Shown: positions 34,969 through 44,834 of the stretch, one piece after another
Layout of the letters: each line of letters begins with the position of its first letter
How positions within the stretch are numbered: position 1 is the stretch's first letter
Source: an uncultured Arenicella sp.
GTDB taxonomy: Bacteria; Pseudomonadota; Gammaproteobacteria; Arenicellales; Arenicellaceae
Direction: 5' to 3'
Length of the DNA stretch: 64,000 bases
NCBI GenBank assembly: GCA_947499305.1
Contig: CANMNN010000001.1
Coordinates: 1-64,000 of the forward strand
Program-made: the position numbers and the translations under genes
Notes under the pieces: model-generated
Databases searched by the model: none
What the model saw: only the letters and a program-made list of their open reading frames with translations
What the model was told of the DNA's origin: nothing

Positions 34969-37900
34969 ATGGAAACCATCAAACCCCTACGCTCGAAGCC
35001 CTATCGCGTTTCAAGCCTGCTTGCGAAAACAAGCGTAGCTCTAGTGCTTACCTTTAACGCTACCTCTGCATTGTCGGCCGATACTCCTGAGCCGACTACC
35101 GTTACTATTCCAGGCACAATTCAAGAATCTCAAGGTTGTCCATCGAACTGGCAACCTGCTTGTGCCAATACTCATCTAGAGTTTCTAACCACAGCCCAAG
35201 TTTGGAAAGCGACGTTTCCTCTGCCTGCGGGCGACTACCAATACAAAGCCGCGCTCAACGATTCTTGGGATGAAAATTATGGTGCTAATGGAAACCGCGA
35301 TGGCGCCAACCTCAATCTGAGCATTGCCAATGATACAGATGTTAGCTTTTACTATGATCACCAAAGCAATTGGGTGACCGATAATCAGAGCTCTCGTATC
35401 GCCATTGCGGCGGGCAGTTTCCAAGAATATTTTGGGTGCACGGGCCCCTGGCAACCTGATTGTTTAAACTCATGGTTGCAAGACGTAGACGGTGATGGAA
35501 TCTACACCGCTAAAACCAGCAATATTCCAGCGGGAGATTACCAAGGTAAAGTAACCATCAACGAAAGCTGGGACGAAAACTACGGCGATGGAGGTATTCG
35601 TGACGGCGCGAATATTCAATTTACAGTGCCTGCCGATGATACAGAAATGTTTTTCAGCTTTGATTCGCAAAGCAATATTTTAACGATCAAAGCCGATGGC
35701 GAACCGAATGGCGACCTAGCATCTGCGAGAGCTCAATGGGTCAGCGCTGATACGATTGCGTGGGACGCAGACATAGAGATTGGAGACCGAGTGTTTTTAC
35801 ACAGCAGTGGAACAGCCGAACTCGCTCTAAGCAGCGATGGTGTTATTGGCGGCGATACATTTGAGCTTTCGATTAACGGTGCACTAAGCAGTGAGCTAGA
35901 AGACAAGTATCCGCTCACACGTGGCTATACTGCGCTTGGTCTGAGTGCGCTTAGCGATGCTCAAAAACGTTCGATATTAAAAAACCAAATCGCTGTTTCT
36001 GTTGTTGGTATAAACGGTATAGTTAAAGACGCTACCGCTATCCAAATTGCAGGCGCCTTAGATTCACTATTCGCTTTTGATGGTTTTCTAGGGTCGCGCG
36101 TCAGTGACGAGGCAGTGCAAGCGAGTGTTTGGGCACCAACCGCTAAGAACGTAGAACTATTGTTGTTTGATACCCCGCAGCAGGTGGAGCCAAGCCAGAT
36201 AGTAACAATGACTGAAGACCCGCTTACTGGGGTTTGGTCGGCTGAAGAATCAAGCGATTGGGATCGTAAGTTTTATCGCTATCGCGTAACGGTCTACACT
36301 TCAATTACTCGTCAAGTCGAAATCAACGATGTCACCGACCCTAACTCTCTAAGCTTAAGTACCAATAGTGAGTACAGTCAGTTTGTGGACCTAAATGATG
36401 CGGACCTAAAACCCAAAGCGTGGGACCGCACATATAAGCCTTATGTTCCTGCACCCGAAGACATCAGTATTTACGAGTTGCATGTGCGCGACTTCAGTAT
36501 CAATGATCAGACCGTTGCTGAGCGAGATCGTGGCACCTTCAATGCGTTTTCATACCGTCGATCAAATGGCATGAAACATCTTAAGCGATTGTCACGATCG
36601 GGCCTTTCGCACATTCATTTGTTGCCTGTATTTGATATCGCAACGGTTAACGAAGACAAGTCACAGCAAGTTGTGATTGAACAAGACCTTAGCTTGTTGC
36701 CTGCTGATTCTGAACTGCAACAAGCGGCTGTTAACGAGATTCGAGATCAAGACGGGTTTAATTGGGGTTACGATCCGTATCACTATACTGTGCCCGAGGG
36801 TAGCTATAGCACTAATCCTGAAGGCGTAACGCGTATTCGCGAGTTCCGTCAAATGGTGCAAAGCTTAAATCATAATGGTTTACGCGTAATCATGGACGTG
36901 GTTTATAACCATACTTCATCATTTGGTCAGTTCAATAATTCTGTATTAGACAAGATTGTGCCTAGCTACTATCACCGTTACAACGCTGATGGCGGTTTAG
37001 AGATGAGTTCATGTTGCGCCAATACTGCGTCAGAAAACCGTATGATGGAAAAGTTGATGATCGATTCGCTTTTGGTTTGGGCCAAAGCTTATAAGGTCGA
37101 CGGTTTTCGCTTTGACCTTATGGGGCATCACACCAAGCAAAACATGTTGAAAGTTCAGCAGCAGCTTAGTGCCCTGACATTGGAAAAAGACGGCGTTGAT
37201 GGCAGTGCCATTTATCTTTATGGCGAAGGATGGAACTTCGGTGAAGTAGTCGACAATGCACGCTTTGAGCAAGCCACACAGCTGAACATGGCCGGCACGG
37301 GCATTGGTTCTTTCGATGATCGAGGCCGTGATGCAATTCGCGGTGGCAACCCGTTTGGTGGCTATCGAGATCAAGGCTTTGGTAATGGATTGTTTACCAA
37401 TCCAAATGGGTTTGGTGATGACCGAGAAAGTATGTTGCTTGAACTTGCTGATCGCACAAGAAGTAGTCTTGCGGGCGGCTTGAAGGACTACGCCTTTGAA
37501 ACCAAAGATGGCGAAGTTCTAACCGCTTACGATATTGACTACTTTGGGTTACCAACCGGTTACACCGACGACCCACAAGAGCAAATCGCGTACATCGCGG
37601 CACATGATAACGAAACCTTACTGGATGGCATTCAGTTAAAGGCGCCTGACTCGGCAACAATCGAAGAGCGTGCTCGGATGCAAAACTTCAGCTCATCTTT
37701 GGTGATGCTAGGTCAAGGCGTGCCATTCATTCATGCAGGCCAAGACTTTCTTCGTTCGAAGTCGTTGGACAGGGATAGCTTTAATGCTGGCGATTGGTTC
37801 AACGCCATCGATTTTACGTTCGAAGATTCCGGCTGGGGCAAAGGCTTGCCAATTGCTGAGAAAAACGAAGATCAATGGCCGACCATGGCACCGTTGTTAG

Positions 37901-38346
37901 CGAACCCAGATCTGGATCCATCACAATGGCTGATGGCAAAGTCGAGCATATATTTTCGTGAGTTATTGAGAATTAGGTATAGCTCGCGTTTGTATCGTCA
38001 GCGTGATGCGCAAGGCGTCATCGATACGGTTAGCTTTTTGAATACTGGCCCATCTCAATTGTCTGGTTTGATCGCGATGCATTTGAAAGATGATCAAGGC
38101 TGGCGTAAGCAAGAACAACTTGTGCTGTTCAATGGAACCAATCAAGAAATTGAGTTTAGCCACGAAGACCTTGACGCGCATTCGTATCGCCTGCACCCAG
38201 TGCAACGTTGGTCGATCGATGCTGATACTCGTGCGTCGAAATATCAAAACGGCACGTTCACCGTTCCCGCGATGACAACCGCCGTATTCGTCGCCAAGAA
38301 GCGTCGTACTTGGAATTTTTGGCCGTGGTTTTTTAGTCGCTACTAA
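34969..38346 (+). CDS. pulA: Secreted pullulanase (GH13_14)
   Basis: 1125 residues from the ATG at 34969, which follows GAGGA; the frame is open for 46 further codons upstream without a ribosome site. After the signal (ALVLTFNATSALS) there are two X25-type starch-binding repeats (both with AGDYQ and WDENYG), a linker, a CBM48 (VQASVWAPTAKNVELLLF), and the GH13 barrel: YELHVRDFS, MDVVYNHTS, nucleophile Asp716 in GFRFDLMGHH, acid Glu753 in YGEGWNFG, and His879-Asp880 in AAHDNET. It hydrolyses alpha-1,6 links in pullulan and starch outside the cell. The first X25 copies carry extra cysteines. Confidence 0.92.
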   Translation: METIKPLRSKPYRVSSLLAKTSVALVLTFNATSALSADTPEPTTVTIPGTIQESQGCPSNWQPACANTHLEFLTTAQVWKATFPLPAGDYQYKAALNDSWDENYGANGNRDGANLNLSIANDTDVSFYYDHQSNWVTDNQSSRIAIAAGSFQEYFGCTGPWQPDCLNSWLQDVDGDGIYTAKTSNIPAGDYQGKVTINESWDENYGDGGIRDGANIQFTVPADDTEMFFSFDSQSNILTIKADGEPNGDLASARAQWVSADTIAWDADIEIGDRVFLHSSGTAELALSSDGVIGGDTFELSINGALSSELEDKYPLTRGYTALGLSALSDAQKRSILKNQIAVSVVGINGIVKDATAIQIAGALDSLFAFDGFLGSRVSDEAVQASVWAPTAKNVELLLFDTPQQVEPSQIVTMTEDPLTGVWSAEESSDWDRKFYRYRVTVYTSITRQVEINDVTDPNSLSLSTNSEYSQFVDLNDADLKPKAWDRTYKPYVPAPEDISIYELHVRDFSINDQTVAERDRGTFNAFSYRRSNGMKHLKRLSRSGLSHIHLLPVFDIATVNEDKSQQVVIEQDLSLLPADSELQQAAVNEIRDQDGFNWGYDPYHYTVPEGSYSTNPEGVTRIREFRQMVQSLNHNGLRVIMDVVYNHTSSFGQFNNSVLDKIVPSYYHRYNADGGLEMSSCCANTASENRMMEKLMIDSLLVWAKAYKVDGFRFDLMGHHTKQNMLKVQQQLSALTLEKDGVDGSAIYLYGEGWNFGEVVDNARFEQATQLNMAGTGIGSFDDRGRDAIRGGNPFGGYRDQGFGNGLFTNPNGFGDDRESMLLELADRTRSSLAGGLKDYAFETKDGEVLTAYDIDYFGLPTGYTDDPQEQIAYIAAHDNETLLDGIQLKAPDSATIEERARMQNFSSSLVMLGQGVPFIHAGQDFLRSKSLDRDSFNAGDWFNAIDFTFEDSGWGKGLPIAEKNEDQWPTMAPLLANPDLDPSQWLMAKSSIYFRELLRIRYSSRLYRQRDAQGVIDTVSFLNTGPSQLSGLIAMHLKDDQGWRKQEQLVLFNGTNQEIEFSHEDLDAHSYRLHPVQRWSIDADTRASKYQNGTFTVPAMTTAVFVAKKRRTWNFWPWFFSRY

Positions 38347-38374
38347 ACTAGTAGCTTCAAACAAAGACTAAACT

Positions 38375-38408
38375 AAAGAGGAGTGATCAGTATGGTCGCT
38401 CCTTTTTT
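38375..38408 (+). terminator. Rho-independent terminator after pullulanase
   Basis: AGGAGTGA pairs with TCGCTCCT (one G-U pair) around a 9-base loop, followed by six T. Closes the pullulanase unit. Confidence 0.7.
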
Positions 38409-38540
38409 GTCAGAGCATTGCGAAGATAATAGAAGTTCAAAGCTCTGGGGTTCGAGGAGATATCGCGATAGTATTAGGCCTGCTTCGAACATTTGTCATT
38501 CGTACGAACAAAGACGAATAAATATAACAAAGGGATTAAG

Positions 38541-39362
38541 ATGACAACTTCAGAACAAAGCCCATACGCCGCGCCAAATTCTCCGATTGGCACCGACTCA
38601 ACTCAAGGAATGACAAAGTGTATTGCTTGCTCGAAAGAGATACCGAAAATTGCCGGCGTTTGCATGAGCTGCGGCGTTTCGCAACGTGCGCGCCAATACC
38701 GAAATAAAAATGTAGCGGGCGCCCTAGCCATGGTATTTGGTGCCTTCGGTGTGCATCGTTTTTATATGGGGCAGTGGTGGGGTGTTTTATATTTGTTGAC
38801 CTTCTGGACCCTGATTCCAAGCATAGTCAGTTTTGTTGAAGCCATTGTGTTCTGGTGTTCTGACCTTAAAAAATGGGACGATAAATATAACGAGAGTAAG
38901 CCCGCGGGCGTAACAGAAAAATCTGGAGGTGCATTAGTTGTTTTGATTGTGGTAATGATATTTGGTGGTATAGCAGTTATAGGCATTCTCGCTGCCATTG
39001 CCTTGCCGGCGTATCATGACTACACGATACGCGCGAAGGTCAACCAAGCAATTTTGGAAACGCGCGTGCATCAAACCGCAATTGTTGACTACTATAATCG
39101 TAATGAGCAACTTCCTAGCAGTTGGGGTGAAATTGACATAGACGGCGAAGAGTTGGACTCTGGAAATATCGCGGAGCTGAGCGACAGCGGATACGTGATT
39201 AGCTATGTCGGTTCAGAAATGGCTTTGGCGCAATCGAAAACGATTGAGTTTCAGGCCTATCTAGATGATAACGAGCAAATTGCTTGGGATTGTACTGGCG
39301 GATCTTTGTCTGCTCGGCATAGACCTTCAATGTGCCGTGATCAAAGCGATTACGATTACTAG
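38541..39362 (+). CDS. Zinc ribbon - TM2 - pilin-like fusion protein
   Basis: 273 residues. Order: a disordered N-terminus, a small zinc ribbon (CIACSKEIP with CMSCG), a TM2 domain (AMVFGAFGVHRFYMGQWWGVL and following), a second hydrophobic segment that resembles the type IV pilin helix (GILAAIALPAYHDYTIRAKV), and a C-terminal globular part of about 80 residues with a cysteine pair (WDCTGG and MCRDQ). The pilin-like helix lacks the prepilin cleavage site and Glu5 but keeps IALPAYHDYTIRAK. An AAAGGG ribosome site precedes the ATG at 38541. Function unknown. Confidence 0.75.
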   Translation: MTTSEQSPYAAPNSPIGTDSTQGMTKCIACSKEIPKIAGVCMSCGVSQRARQYRNKNVAGALAMVFGAFGVHRFYMGQWWGVLYLLTFWTLIPSIVSFVEAIVFWCSDLKKWDDKYNESKPAGVTEKSGGALVVLIVVMIFGGIAVIGILAAIALPAYHDYTIRAKVNQAILETRVHQTAIVDYYNRNEQLPSSWGEIDIDGEELDSGNIAELSDSGYVISYVGSEMALAQSKTIEFQAYLDDNEQIAWDCTGGSLSARHRPSMCRDQSDYDY

Positions 39363-39404
39363 TATGGCCCGAGTGGAATGTGTCGCTGAGAAGCCATAGT
39401 GCGC

Positions 39405-40364
39405 TTATACCATGGCATTTTCTCGCGCTATCGAACACTCAAGCCTGACTTTTTCGATGCCGTTTTGGTTAATGCAGTTTGCCTTGGTTATTAACTCCAG
39501 CAAGCGATTCGGGTATGCGATGTTATCAAATTTCAATAACTCGTAATGCCCAAACGAAAACGGCGTGACATGAAGTGCATCACACATATGGCTAAGTAGT
39601 CTTGCCAGCAAGCTAGGCACGTTAATTATCCTTGCAGGTTTTGTCTTTAGGCCTTCGGCTTCACGGTGTCGTAAGTCGTTTAGATAATCCGGCAAACTAA
39701 GCACTTGCTCGCCTCCAAGTTGATAGATTCGACTGGCTTCCGGGCGAGGCTCTATGGGCAATAAGGCAATTCTCGCGATTGCGAGCCCCAAGTCGTGCGC
39801 TTTAATTGGGCTTATCAAGCCTCGAGCGTTACGTGGTACAAAATACACTGGCCATTTAGACACGCGTTTAAACCATCTAGCGCCAAAACCTCCGTCACCG
39901 TCGACTAATGACGGGCGTACCAAAAACCAATCTGCCTTGCTATTCACTAAGGCGTGCTCACCATCGAGTTTGCTTTTTAGAAACCGGCTGCGCACCGGGT
40001 TGTTTAGTCCTAATGCTGAAACGTGAATTATTCGAATATCATTTTCGTTGCATGCTTTTGCGAGCTCAGCTATTGCGCGATGATGGACATCGTCATACTT
40101 TTCCCGCCAACGTTGTCGTAATATTCCCACCGCGTTAACCACCACGTCTACATTGTTTAATAGACTATCTAGGTTTGCAGGGTTTTGAACTAACCTATGA
40201 AGAGAGATCTGTCTCTCGCTTGCTCTAGTTGGCAGCTTACGAGTGCCGATTAAGACGTCTGCACCTAGCGCTTCAAGAGCTTCGACAATGTGACGGCCGA
40301 TAAATCCATAGCCGCCGAGTACAAGAACCTTAGGCGCAGTATCTTTATTAAGGTAATTATTCAT
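39405..40364 (-). CDS. NAD(P)-binding atypical SDR (NDUFA9-like)
   Basis: 319 residues. The Rossmann start KVLVLGGYGFIGRHIVEAL has the GxxGFIG dinucleotide motif. The remainder follows the extended/atypical SDR pattern (VVVNAVGILRQ, IIHVSALG, ADWFLVRPSLVDG) seen in NDUFA9-like proteins. Probably a NAD(P)-dependent reductase or epimerase without clear substrate. It starts one base within the stop of the desaturase gene (TAATG, 40362-40366), so the two are coupled. Confidence 0.8.
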   Translation of the reverse strand: MNNYLNKDTAPKVLVLGGYGFIGRHIVEALEALGADVLIGTRKLPTRASERQISLHRLVQNPANLDSLLNNVDVVVNAVGILRQRWREKYDDVHHRAIAELAKACNENDIRIIHVSALGLNNPVRSRFLKSKLDGEHALVNSKADWFLVRPSLVDGDGGFGARWFKRVSKWPVYFVPRNARGLISPIKAHDLGLAIARIALLPIEPRPEASRIYQLGGEQVLSLPDYLNDLRHREAEGLKTKPARIINVPSLLARLLSHMCDALHVTPFSFGHYELLKFDNIAYPNRLLELITKANCINQNGIEKVRLECSIARENAMV

Positions 40365-41287
40365 TACTTTCTCCTAACAAGTTCAGCGCGAGGCGCTAGC
40401 TTACTTGGTGTAACGATGTCACTGACTAAGCCGATTTTCTCTAGAGCCAGTAGTGTTAGCCATCCTGGGTCCAGTTGACCATTCTCTAAACCCAGATTAG
40501 CCGACTCAGGAAAGGCATGATGATTATTGTGCCAGCACTCGCCCATCGTTAATAAAGCTGTCCATGGAATGTTGTGGCCTTGAACGGCCGCGCCTTCGAC
40601 ATGCCAATCGTTGTGATGGTCGATATGGTCAAAATCATTGTGTGCGAAGTAACCAATTAACCAATGTCCGAGAACGCCAACGCTAACCCTCGTCGCAATT
40701 CCCCAACAAACCCAGCCCACTCCACCAATCGCAAAGAACGTAATTGCCCATGGTAATTGTTGTAACATCCAGGTTTTCTCCATCCAATGGTAGACAGGGT
40801 CATTGGCAATTTCTGCCTCTGCTTCAAATGCGGGCGGGTTTTGTAATTTGATGCTGTAGAACAGTTGCCAGAGTGCATCTTTGGCCCAATGGCTATCGTG
40901 TGAGAAATACGGGTGACATTGGTTTTGGCGTTGCGCCCAATCGCGCATATCGTGAGTTTTCAACATGCCCATTGGTCCAGCTAGGCCTACCAAAGTGCCC
41001 AAATGTACAAAGAAGTACTCTAATAGTTTAGGGCATTGATAACTGCGGTGAATAAATCGCCGATGCATTCCTAATGAATGCCCAAACAGTAATGTTATAG
41101 AAGTTGTCACGACAAATAGAAGCACGGCGCCAACGCTAATCGTCAAGACACTGCCAATGGTACCTACTAAAAGCATAGTGCCAAGCCACGTTACCTTAGC
41201 GTAGTCGAGGCTTACTTCACCATTCATGGCATCGTTCACTTGTTTCGGGTGATCTATTCTTGGGTTGTTATAGCGCTGGATATTCAT
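40364..41287 (-). CDS. Membrane acyl-CoA desaturase-type enzyme
   Basis: About 307 residues from the ATG at 41287; the frame extends 11 codons upstream. His boxes GHSLGMHRRFIHRSYQ, a middle DHIDHHNDWH and HNNHHAFP surround the di-iron centre, with four membrane segments between. It matches the delta-9 acyl-CoA desaturase family that introduces double bonds into fatty acyl chains. An AraC-type membrane regulator lies 148 bases upstream on the same strand and may control it; an SDR gene follows immediately. Confidence 0.85.
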   Translation of the reverse strand: MNIQRYNNPRIDHPKQVNDAMNGEVSLDYAKVTWLGTMLLVGTIGSVLTISVGAVLLFVVTTSITLLFGHSLGMHRRFIHRSYQCPKLLEYFFVHLGTLVGLAGPMGMLKTHDMRDWAQRQNQCHPYFSHDSHWAKDALWQLFYSIKLQNPPAFEAEAEIANDPVYHWMEKTWMLQQLPWAITFFAIGGVGWVCWGIATRVSVGVLGHWLIGYFAHNDFDHIDHHNDWHVEGAAVQGHNIPWTALLTMGECWHNNHHAFPESANLGLENGQLDPGWLTLLALEKIGLVSDIVTPSKLAPRAELVRRK

Positions 41288-41435
41288 GTGTTCGTACTCA
41301 ATTTCATTGCTGGAGAACACACAATAATGTGCCTTAGAGATATGGGCTTCTTGGTTTATAGTCTACGAATAGAAAAATATTTTTCTTTTGAATTTCAAAT
41401 GCTTGTAGAATTCCTAGATTATAGATGAGGGGTTT

Positions 41436-42467
41436 TTACTGACTTTCCTGTTTGCGAAAGCTAGCCGGAGACTCGCCGGTAAGTTCTTTAAACGCCGTAT
41501 AGAAACTCGACTGAGACTTAAAACCTGTCATCATACTGATTGATAGCACTGACGCATTGGTTTCAGCGATAAGTAATTTCTTAGCGGCTTCAACGCGATG
41601 CTGACGAACAAACTGAGGGAAGCTGCACTGATGATGGGTGTTAATTAATTCCGATAATTGGTGGCTTGATAGGTCTAGAACGTCCGCAACAGTGGCGAGA
41701 TTTAAATTCTCATTTTCATATTGTTTATCGATATTCATTAGGTCATTGAGCTCAGCTATCTTTGTTGGCGTGTCCACTCCTGTTAATTTCGATTTCGCAT
41801 AGGCGAGTTCGGTGATTAACATAATGTCGTTAAGTAGCTCTGGGAAAATAAGTAATGCGGCGATCACTAACATCAAAGCAATAGAGATTGCGTTTGAGTA
41901 GCTAAGGAAGAATATACTCGCGTCGAGATAGGGGAGCGCGAGACCTAGGATTAGGGCAATCAAGGCCATTACTGCGAACATTGCAAAAAAGAAAAATTCG
42001 AATTTGTAGCGCGCTCGTTGATCTTTTAATTTCAGTAAGGTGCGTGCAAACCAAAAGGTGTAGGCCGTGCCAAAAATGAAGGCATAACCGGGAATGTATT
42101 TTAGATCGATAAATAGGCTTGCCAAGGGCATTAATGAGTGAAGCGCGTCTTGCCAACGATATTTTACATCAGAGAACAAAACCTCACGACCGAAGAAGAA
42201 AAATGAGGGTGGAAGTATCACAAGTAAGCTCGCATAAATCCGAGAACTCAATAATTCATAGTCAATAGCGAAGTAGAGAAAATGGCAATATTGTAAACCG
42301 GCTAGGCCAAGTAGAACGGCACAACATGCAAGCTTAGATACTGCTGTTTTTCTCATATTGCTCAAAAAAAAGAGATAAGCAACTAACAAGACCAAAGAGC
42401 TAGTAAAGCCGAAGCCGGCAAGCAGGGCACTTAGTTGGTAGCTAAGGTCATAAATGTTGTTTTGCAC
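41436..42467 (-). CDS. AraC-type regulator with membrane sensor domain
   Basis: 343 residues. The first ~220 form about seven membrane segments (e.g. FGFTSSLVLLVAYLFFL, ASLLVILPPSFFFFG). The C-terminal ~105 residues are the AraC DNA-binding domain, with LATVADVLDLSSHQLSELIN and the second helix-turn-helix SVLSISMMTGFKSQSSFYTAF, then FKELTGESPASFRK. Membrane-sensor AraC proteins of this kind react to lipid or envelope signals. It lies upstream of the desaturase gene on the same strand, so regulation of membrane lipid unsaturation is a reasonable guess. Confidence 0.85.
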   Translation of the reverse strand: MQNNIYDLSYQLSALLAGFGFTSSLVLLVAYLFFLSNMRKTAVSKLACCAVLLGLAGLQYCHFLYFAIDYELLSSRIYASLLVILPPSFFFFGREVLFSDVKYRWQDALHSLMPLASLFIDLKYIPGYAFIFGTAYTFWFARTLLKLKDQRARYKFEFFFFAMFAVMALIALILGLALPYLDASIFFLSYSNAISIALMLVIAALLIFPELLNDIMLITELAYAKSKLTGVDTPTKIAELNDLMNIDKQYENENLNLATVADVLDLSSHQLSELINTHHQCSFPQFVRQHRVEAAKKLLIAETNASVLSISMMTGFKSQSSFYTAFKELTGESPASFRKQESQ

Positions 42468-42624
42468 AATAGTGATTGAATGTTGTTATAGCATGTAGTC
42501 TGAGAGTGTATGGCTTGTGTTTTTACAGTACAAATAATTTGTGAAAAGTGCGACCATTTAGGCTGATTGAGCATCTATCACTCATTGGCCCCCTTGAACG
42601 GTGTGGCTTTAACATTAAAAGTAG

Positions 42625-42649
42625 ACCCTAAAGCAATAGATTTTAGGGT
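42625..42649. promoter_or_regulatory. Inverted repeat in the M13 peptidase leader
   Basis: ACCCTAAA (42625-42632) and TTTAGGGT (42642-42649) form a perfect 8-bp inverted repeat with a 9-base spacer, 42 bases before the TTG start at 42692. It could be an operator or an mRNA hairpin. Confidence 0.35.
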
Positions 42650-42691
42650 GGTTAATTGGGTTCCACGAAAAATTATAGTTAGGAGAATATT

Positions 42692-44779
42692 TTGAAGAAG
42701 TTAATACTGAGCGCAGTTTGCGCGGCCGTCCTTAGCGCTTGTGGCAATGCCGACCAAGCCTCTACTCCCGCCGCCGAGACCGAAGCTGCGAAAGCAACAC
42801 AAGCCCAGCAAAAAGCGGCGCCTACTCAAGCCTTGGTATCGGGCATTGATGTCAATAACTTTGATAGGTCTGTTCGCCCTCAAGACGATTTATTTCGAGC
42901 TATTAATGGCAAGTGGCTCAAAGAGTTCGAACTACCTGCGGATAAATCAAACTTTGGCTCGTTTACAAAACTAGCTGAAAAAGCACGCGTTGACGTCAGG
43001 GCGATTATCCAAGAGGCATCTCAAGGTAATGCTCCGGCGGGCTCTGATGCGCAAAAGGTCGGCGACTTATATCAAAGTTTTATGAATCAAGAGCGTTTGA
43101 ATGAACTTGGTGTTGCGCCATTGCAGCCTGAGTTCGCAAAGATTGATGCCATGCAAAATACTTCTGATTTGTCAGAGTACATTGCCTATGCTCAGCTTGT
43201 GAGTACCGCGCCATTCAGTACTTTTGTTTGGATTGATGATAAACAACCAGACACGTATATTACGCAAATGCGTCAAAGTGGCTTAGCATTACCAAGCCGT
43301 GAATCTTACTTAAAAGATGACGAGAAGAGCAAAGAAATTCGAGCCAAGTATCTAATACATATCGCGAAAATGGCTGACCTGTCTGGCCTCAGCGATGGTG
43401 ATAAGATGGCTGAGACTGTTATGCGCATCGAAACCCAGCTAGCGACTAAGCAATGGGCGAAAGAGCGTTTACGTGACCCGGTTGCGCGTTATAACAAAAA
43501 AACTTTTGATGAAGTGAAAACTCTTGTATCGAATTTAGATTGGGACCGTTGGTTAAAAGTTTCTATGTTGGGCGAGGTCGAGAGTGTCATTGTTGGCCAA
43601 CCTGATTTCTTAGAAGCCGTCAATCAGATGCTGGTAGACGTACCCTTAGAAGATTGGAAAGCTTATTTCAAATGGCACGCGATCACCAACGCAGCGCCCT
43701 ATATGAATGATGCGCTTGATCAAGAAAACTTCAATTTTTTCAGAGGTGTTCTGTCCGGTGTAAGCGAACAAGAGCCACGCTGGAAGAGAGCGGTGAGTAC
43801 CATTAATGGTTCTTTGGGAGAAGTAATCGGTAGACTCTATGTCGCTAAGCACTTTAAGCCCGAGGCCAAGGCTGAAATGACTAAGTTAGTGGAAAACCTT
43901 CGTGACGCCTATGGCGAAGGCATTAGAGGGCTTGATTGGATGGGAGAAGAAACGAAAAAACAAGCTTTAGACAAATTGGCTAAATTTACCCCCAAAATTG
44001 GCTACCCAGAAAAATGGCGCGATTACTCAACCTTAGAGATCTCGGCCGATGATCTAGTTGGCAATATTAAGCGAGTCACACTGTCGGAGCGAAAGCGTAA
44101 CCGCGATAAACTCGGCCAACCGATTGATCGTGGCGAATGGTTTATGACTCCACAAACAGTTAATGCTTACTACAACCCGGTGATGAACGAGATCGTTTTT
44201 CCTGCCGCTATTTTGCAACCCCCATTTTTTAATTTAGAGGCTGATGTCGCGGTTAACTACGGTGCGATCGGTGCGGTAATTGGTCACGAAATGGGCCACG
44301 GCTTTGACGATTCAGGCTCTCAGTATGACGGCGATGGTAAGCTTACCAACTGGTGGACTGACAATGATCGTAAAGAGTTCGAAGCGCGAGCCGACAAGCT
44401 TGTGGAGCAATACAATGGTTTTAAGGTGTTAGGTGACGTAGCCGTTAATGGTGAATTCACACAAGGTGAGAATATCGGCGATTTGAGTGGTTTAACCATC
44501 GCTTATAAAGCTTATCAAGCAACTAAGAAGAACGGCGAAGATATTGTCATCGATGGCCTTACCGGCAACCAACGAGTGTTTGCTGGCTGGGCGCAGGTGT
44601 GGGCTCGAAAATATCGTGATGAGGAACTGCGTCGTAGAATTGAAACCGACCCGCACTCGCCCTCCGAGTTTAGGGCAAATGGCACGGTGTCTAATATGCC
44701 TGAGTTCTACGAGGCCTTTGACGTCAAACCTGAAGATAAGATGTATATCAAACCTGAGGATCGGGTAAAAATTTGGTAG
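42692..44779 (+). CDS. M13 family metallopeptidase lipoprotein (PepO-like)
   Basis: 695 residues. A lipoprotein signal ending LSAC is followed by a Gln/Ala-rich linker. The M13 domains begin near FDRSVRPQDDLFRAINGKWL; the zinc site is VIGHEMGHGFDDSG (His532, Glu533, His536) with the third ligand Glu593 in GENIGDLSG, 60 residues later as usual. Related to neprilysin and PepO, which cut peptides outside the cell. The start is TTG, with TAGGAGA in front. A terminator follows. Confidence 0.93.
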   Translation: MKKLILSAVCAAVLSACGNADQASTPAAETEAAKATQAQQKAAPTQALVSGIDVNNFDRSVRPQDDLFRAINGKWLKEFELPADKSNFGSFTKLAEKARVDVRAIIQEASQGNAPAGSDAQKVGDLYQSFMNQERLNELGVAPLQPEFAKIDAMQNTSDLSEYIAYAQLVSTAPFSTFVWIDDKQPDTYITQMRQSGLALPSRESYLKDDEKSKEIRAKYLIHIAKMADLSGLSDGDKMAETVMRIETQLATKQWAKERLRDPVARYNKKTFDEVKTLVSNLDWDRWLKVSMLGEVESVIVGQPDFLEAVNQMLVDVPLEDWKAYFKWHAITNAAPYMNDALDQENFNFFRGVLSGVSEQEPRWKRAVSTINGSLGEVIGRLYVAKHFKPEAKAEMTKLVENLRDAYGEGIRGLDWMGEETKKQALDKLAKFTPKIGYPEKWRDYSTLEISADDLVGNIKRVTLSERKRNRDKLGQPIDRGEWFMTPQTVNAYYNPVMNEIVFPAAILQPPFFNLEADVAVNYGAIGAVIGHEMGHGFDDSGSQYDGDGKLTNWWTDNDRKEFEARADKLVEQYNGFKVLGDVAVNGEFTQGENIGDLSGLTIAYKAYQATKKNGEDIVIDGLTGNQRVFAGWAQVWARKYRDEELRRRIETDPHSPSEFRANGTVSNMPEFYEAFDVKPEDKMYIKPEDRVKIW

Positions 44780-44800
44780 TTATCTACTTCTAAGGCAGAA

Positions 44801-44826
44801 AAAGGAGAGCTAGGCTCTCCTTTTTT
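44801..44826 (+). terminator. Rho-independent terminator after M13 peptidase
   Basis: AAAGGAGAGC and GCTCTCCTTT form a perfect 10-bp stem around TAG, followed by a T-run. It may serve both strands, as the minus-strand sterol-desaturase gene ends at 44835. Confidence 0.85.
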
Positions 44827-44834
44827 ATGGTAAA

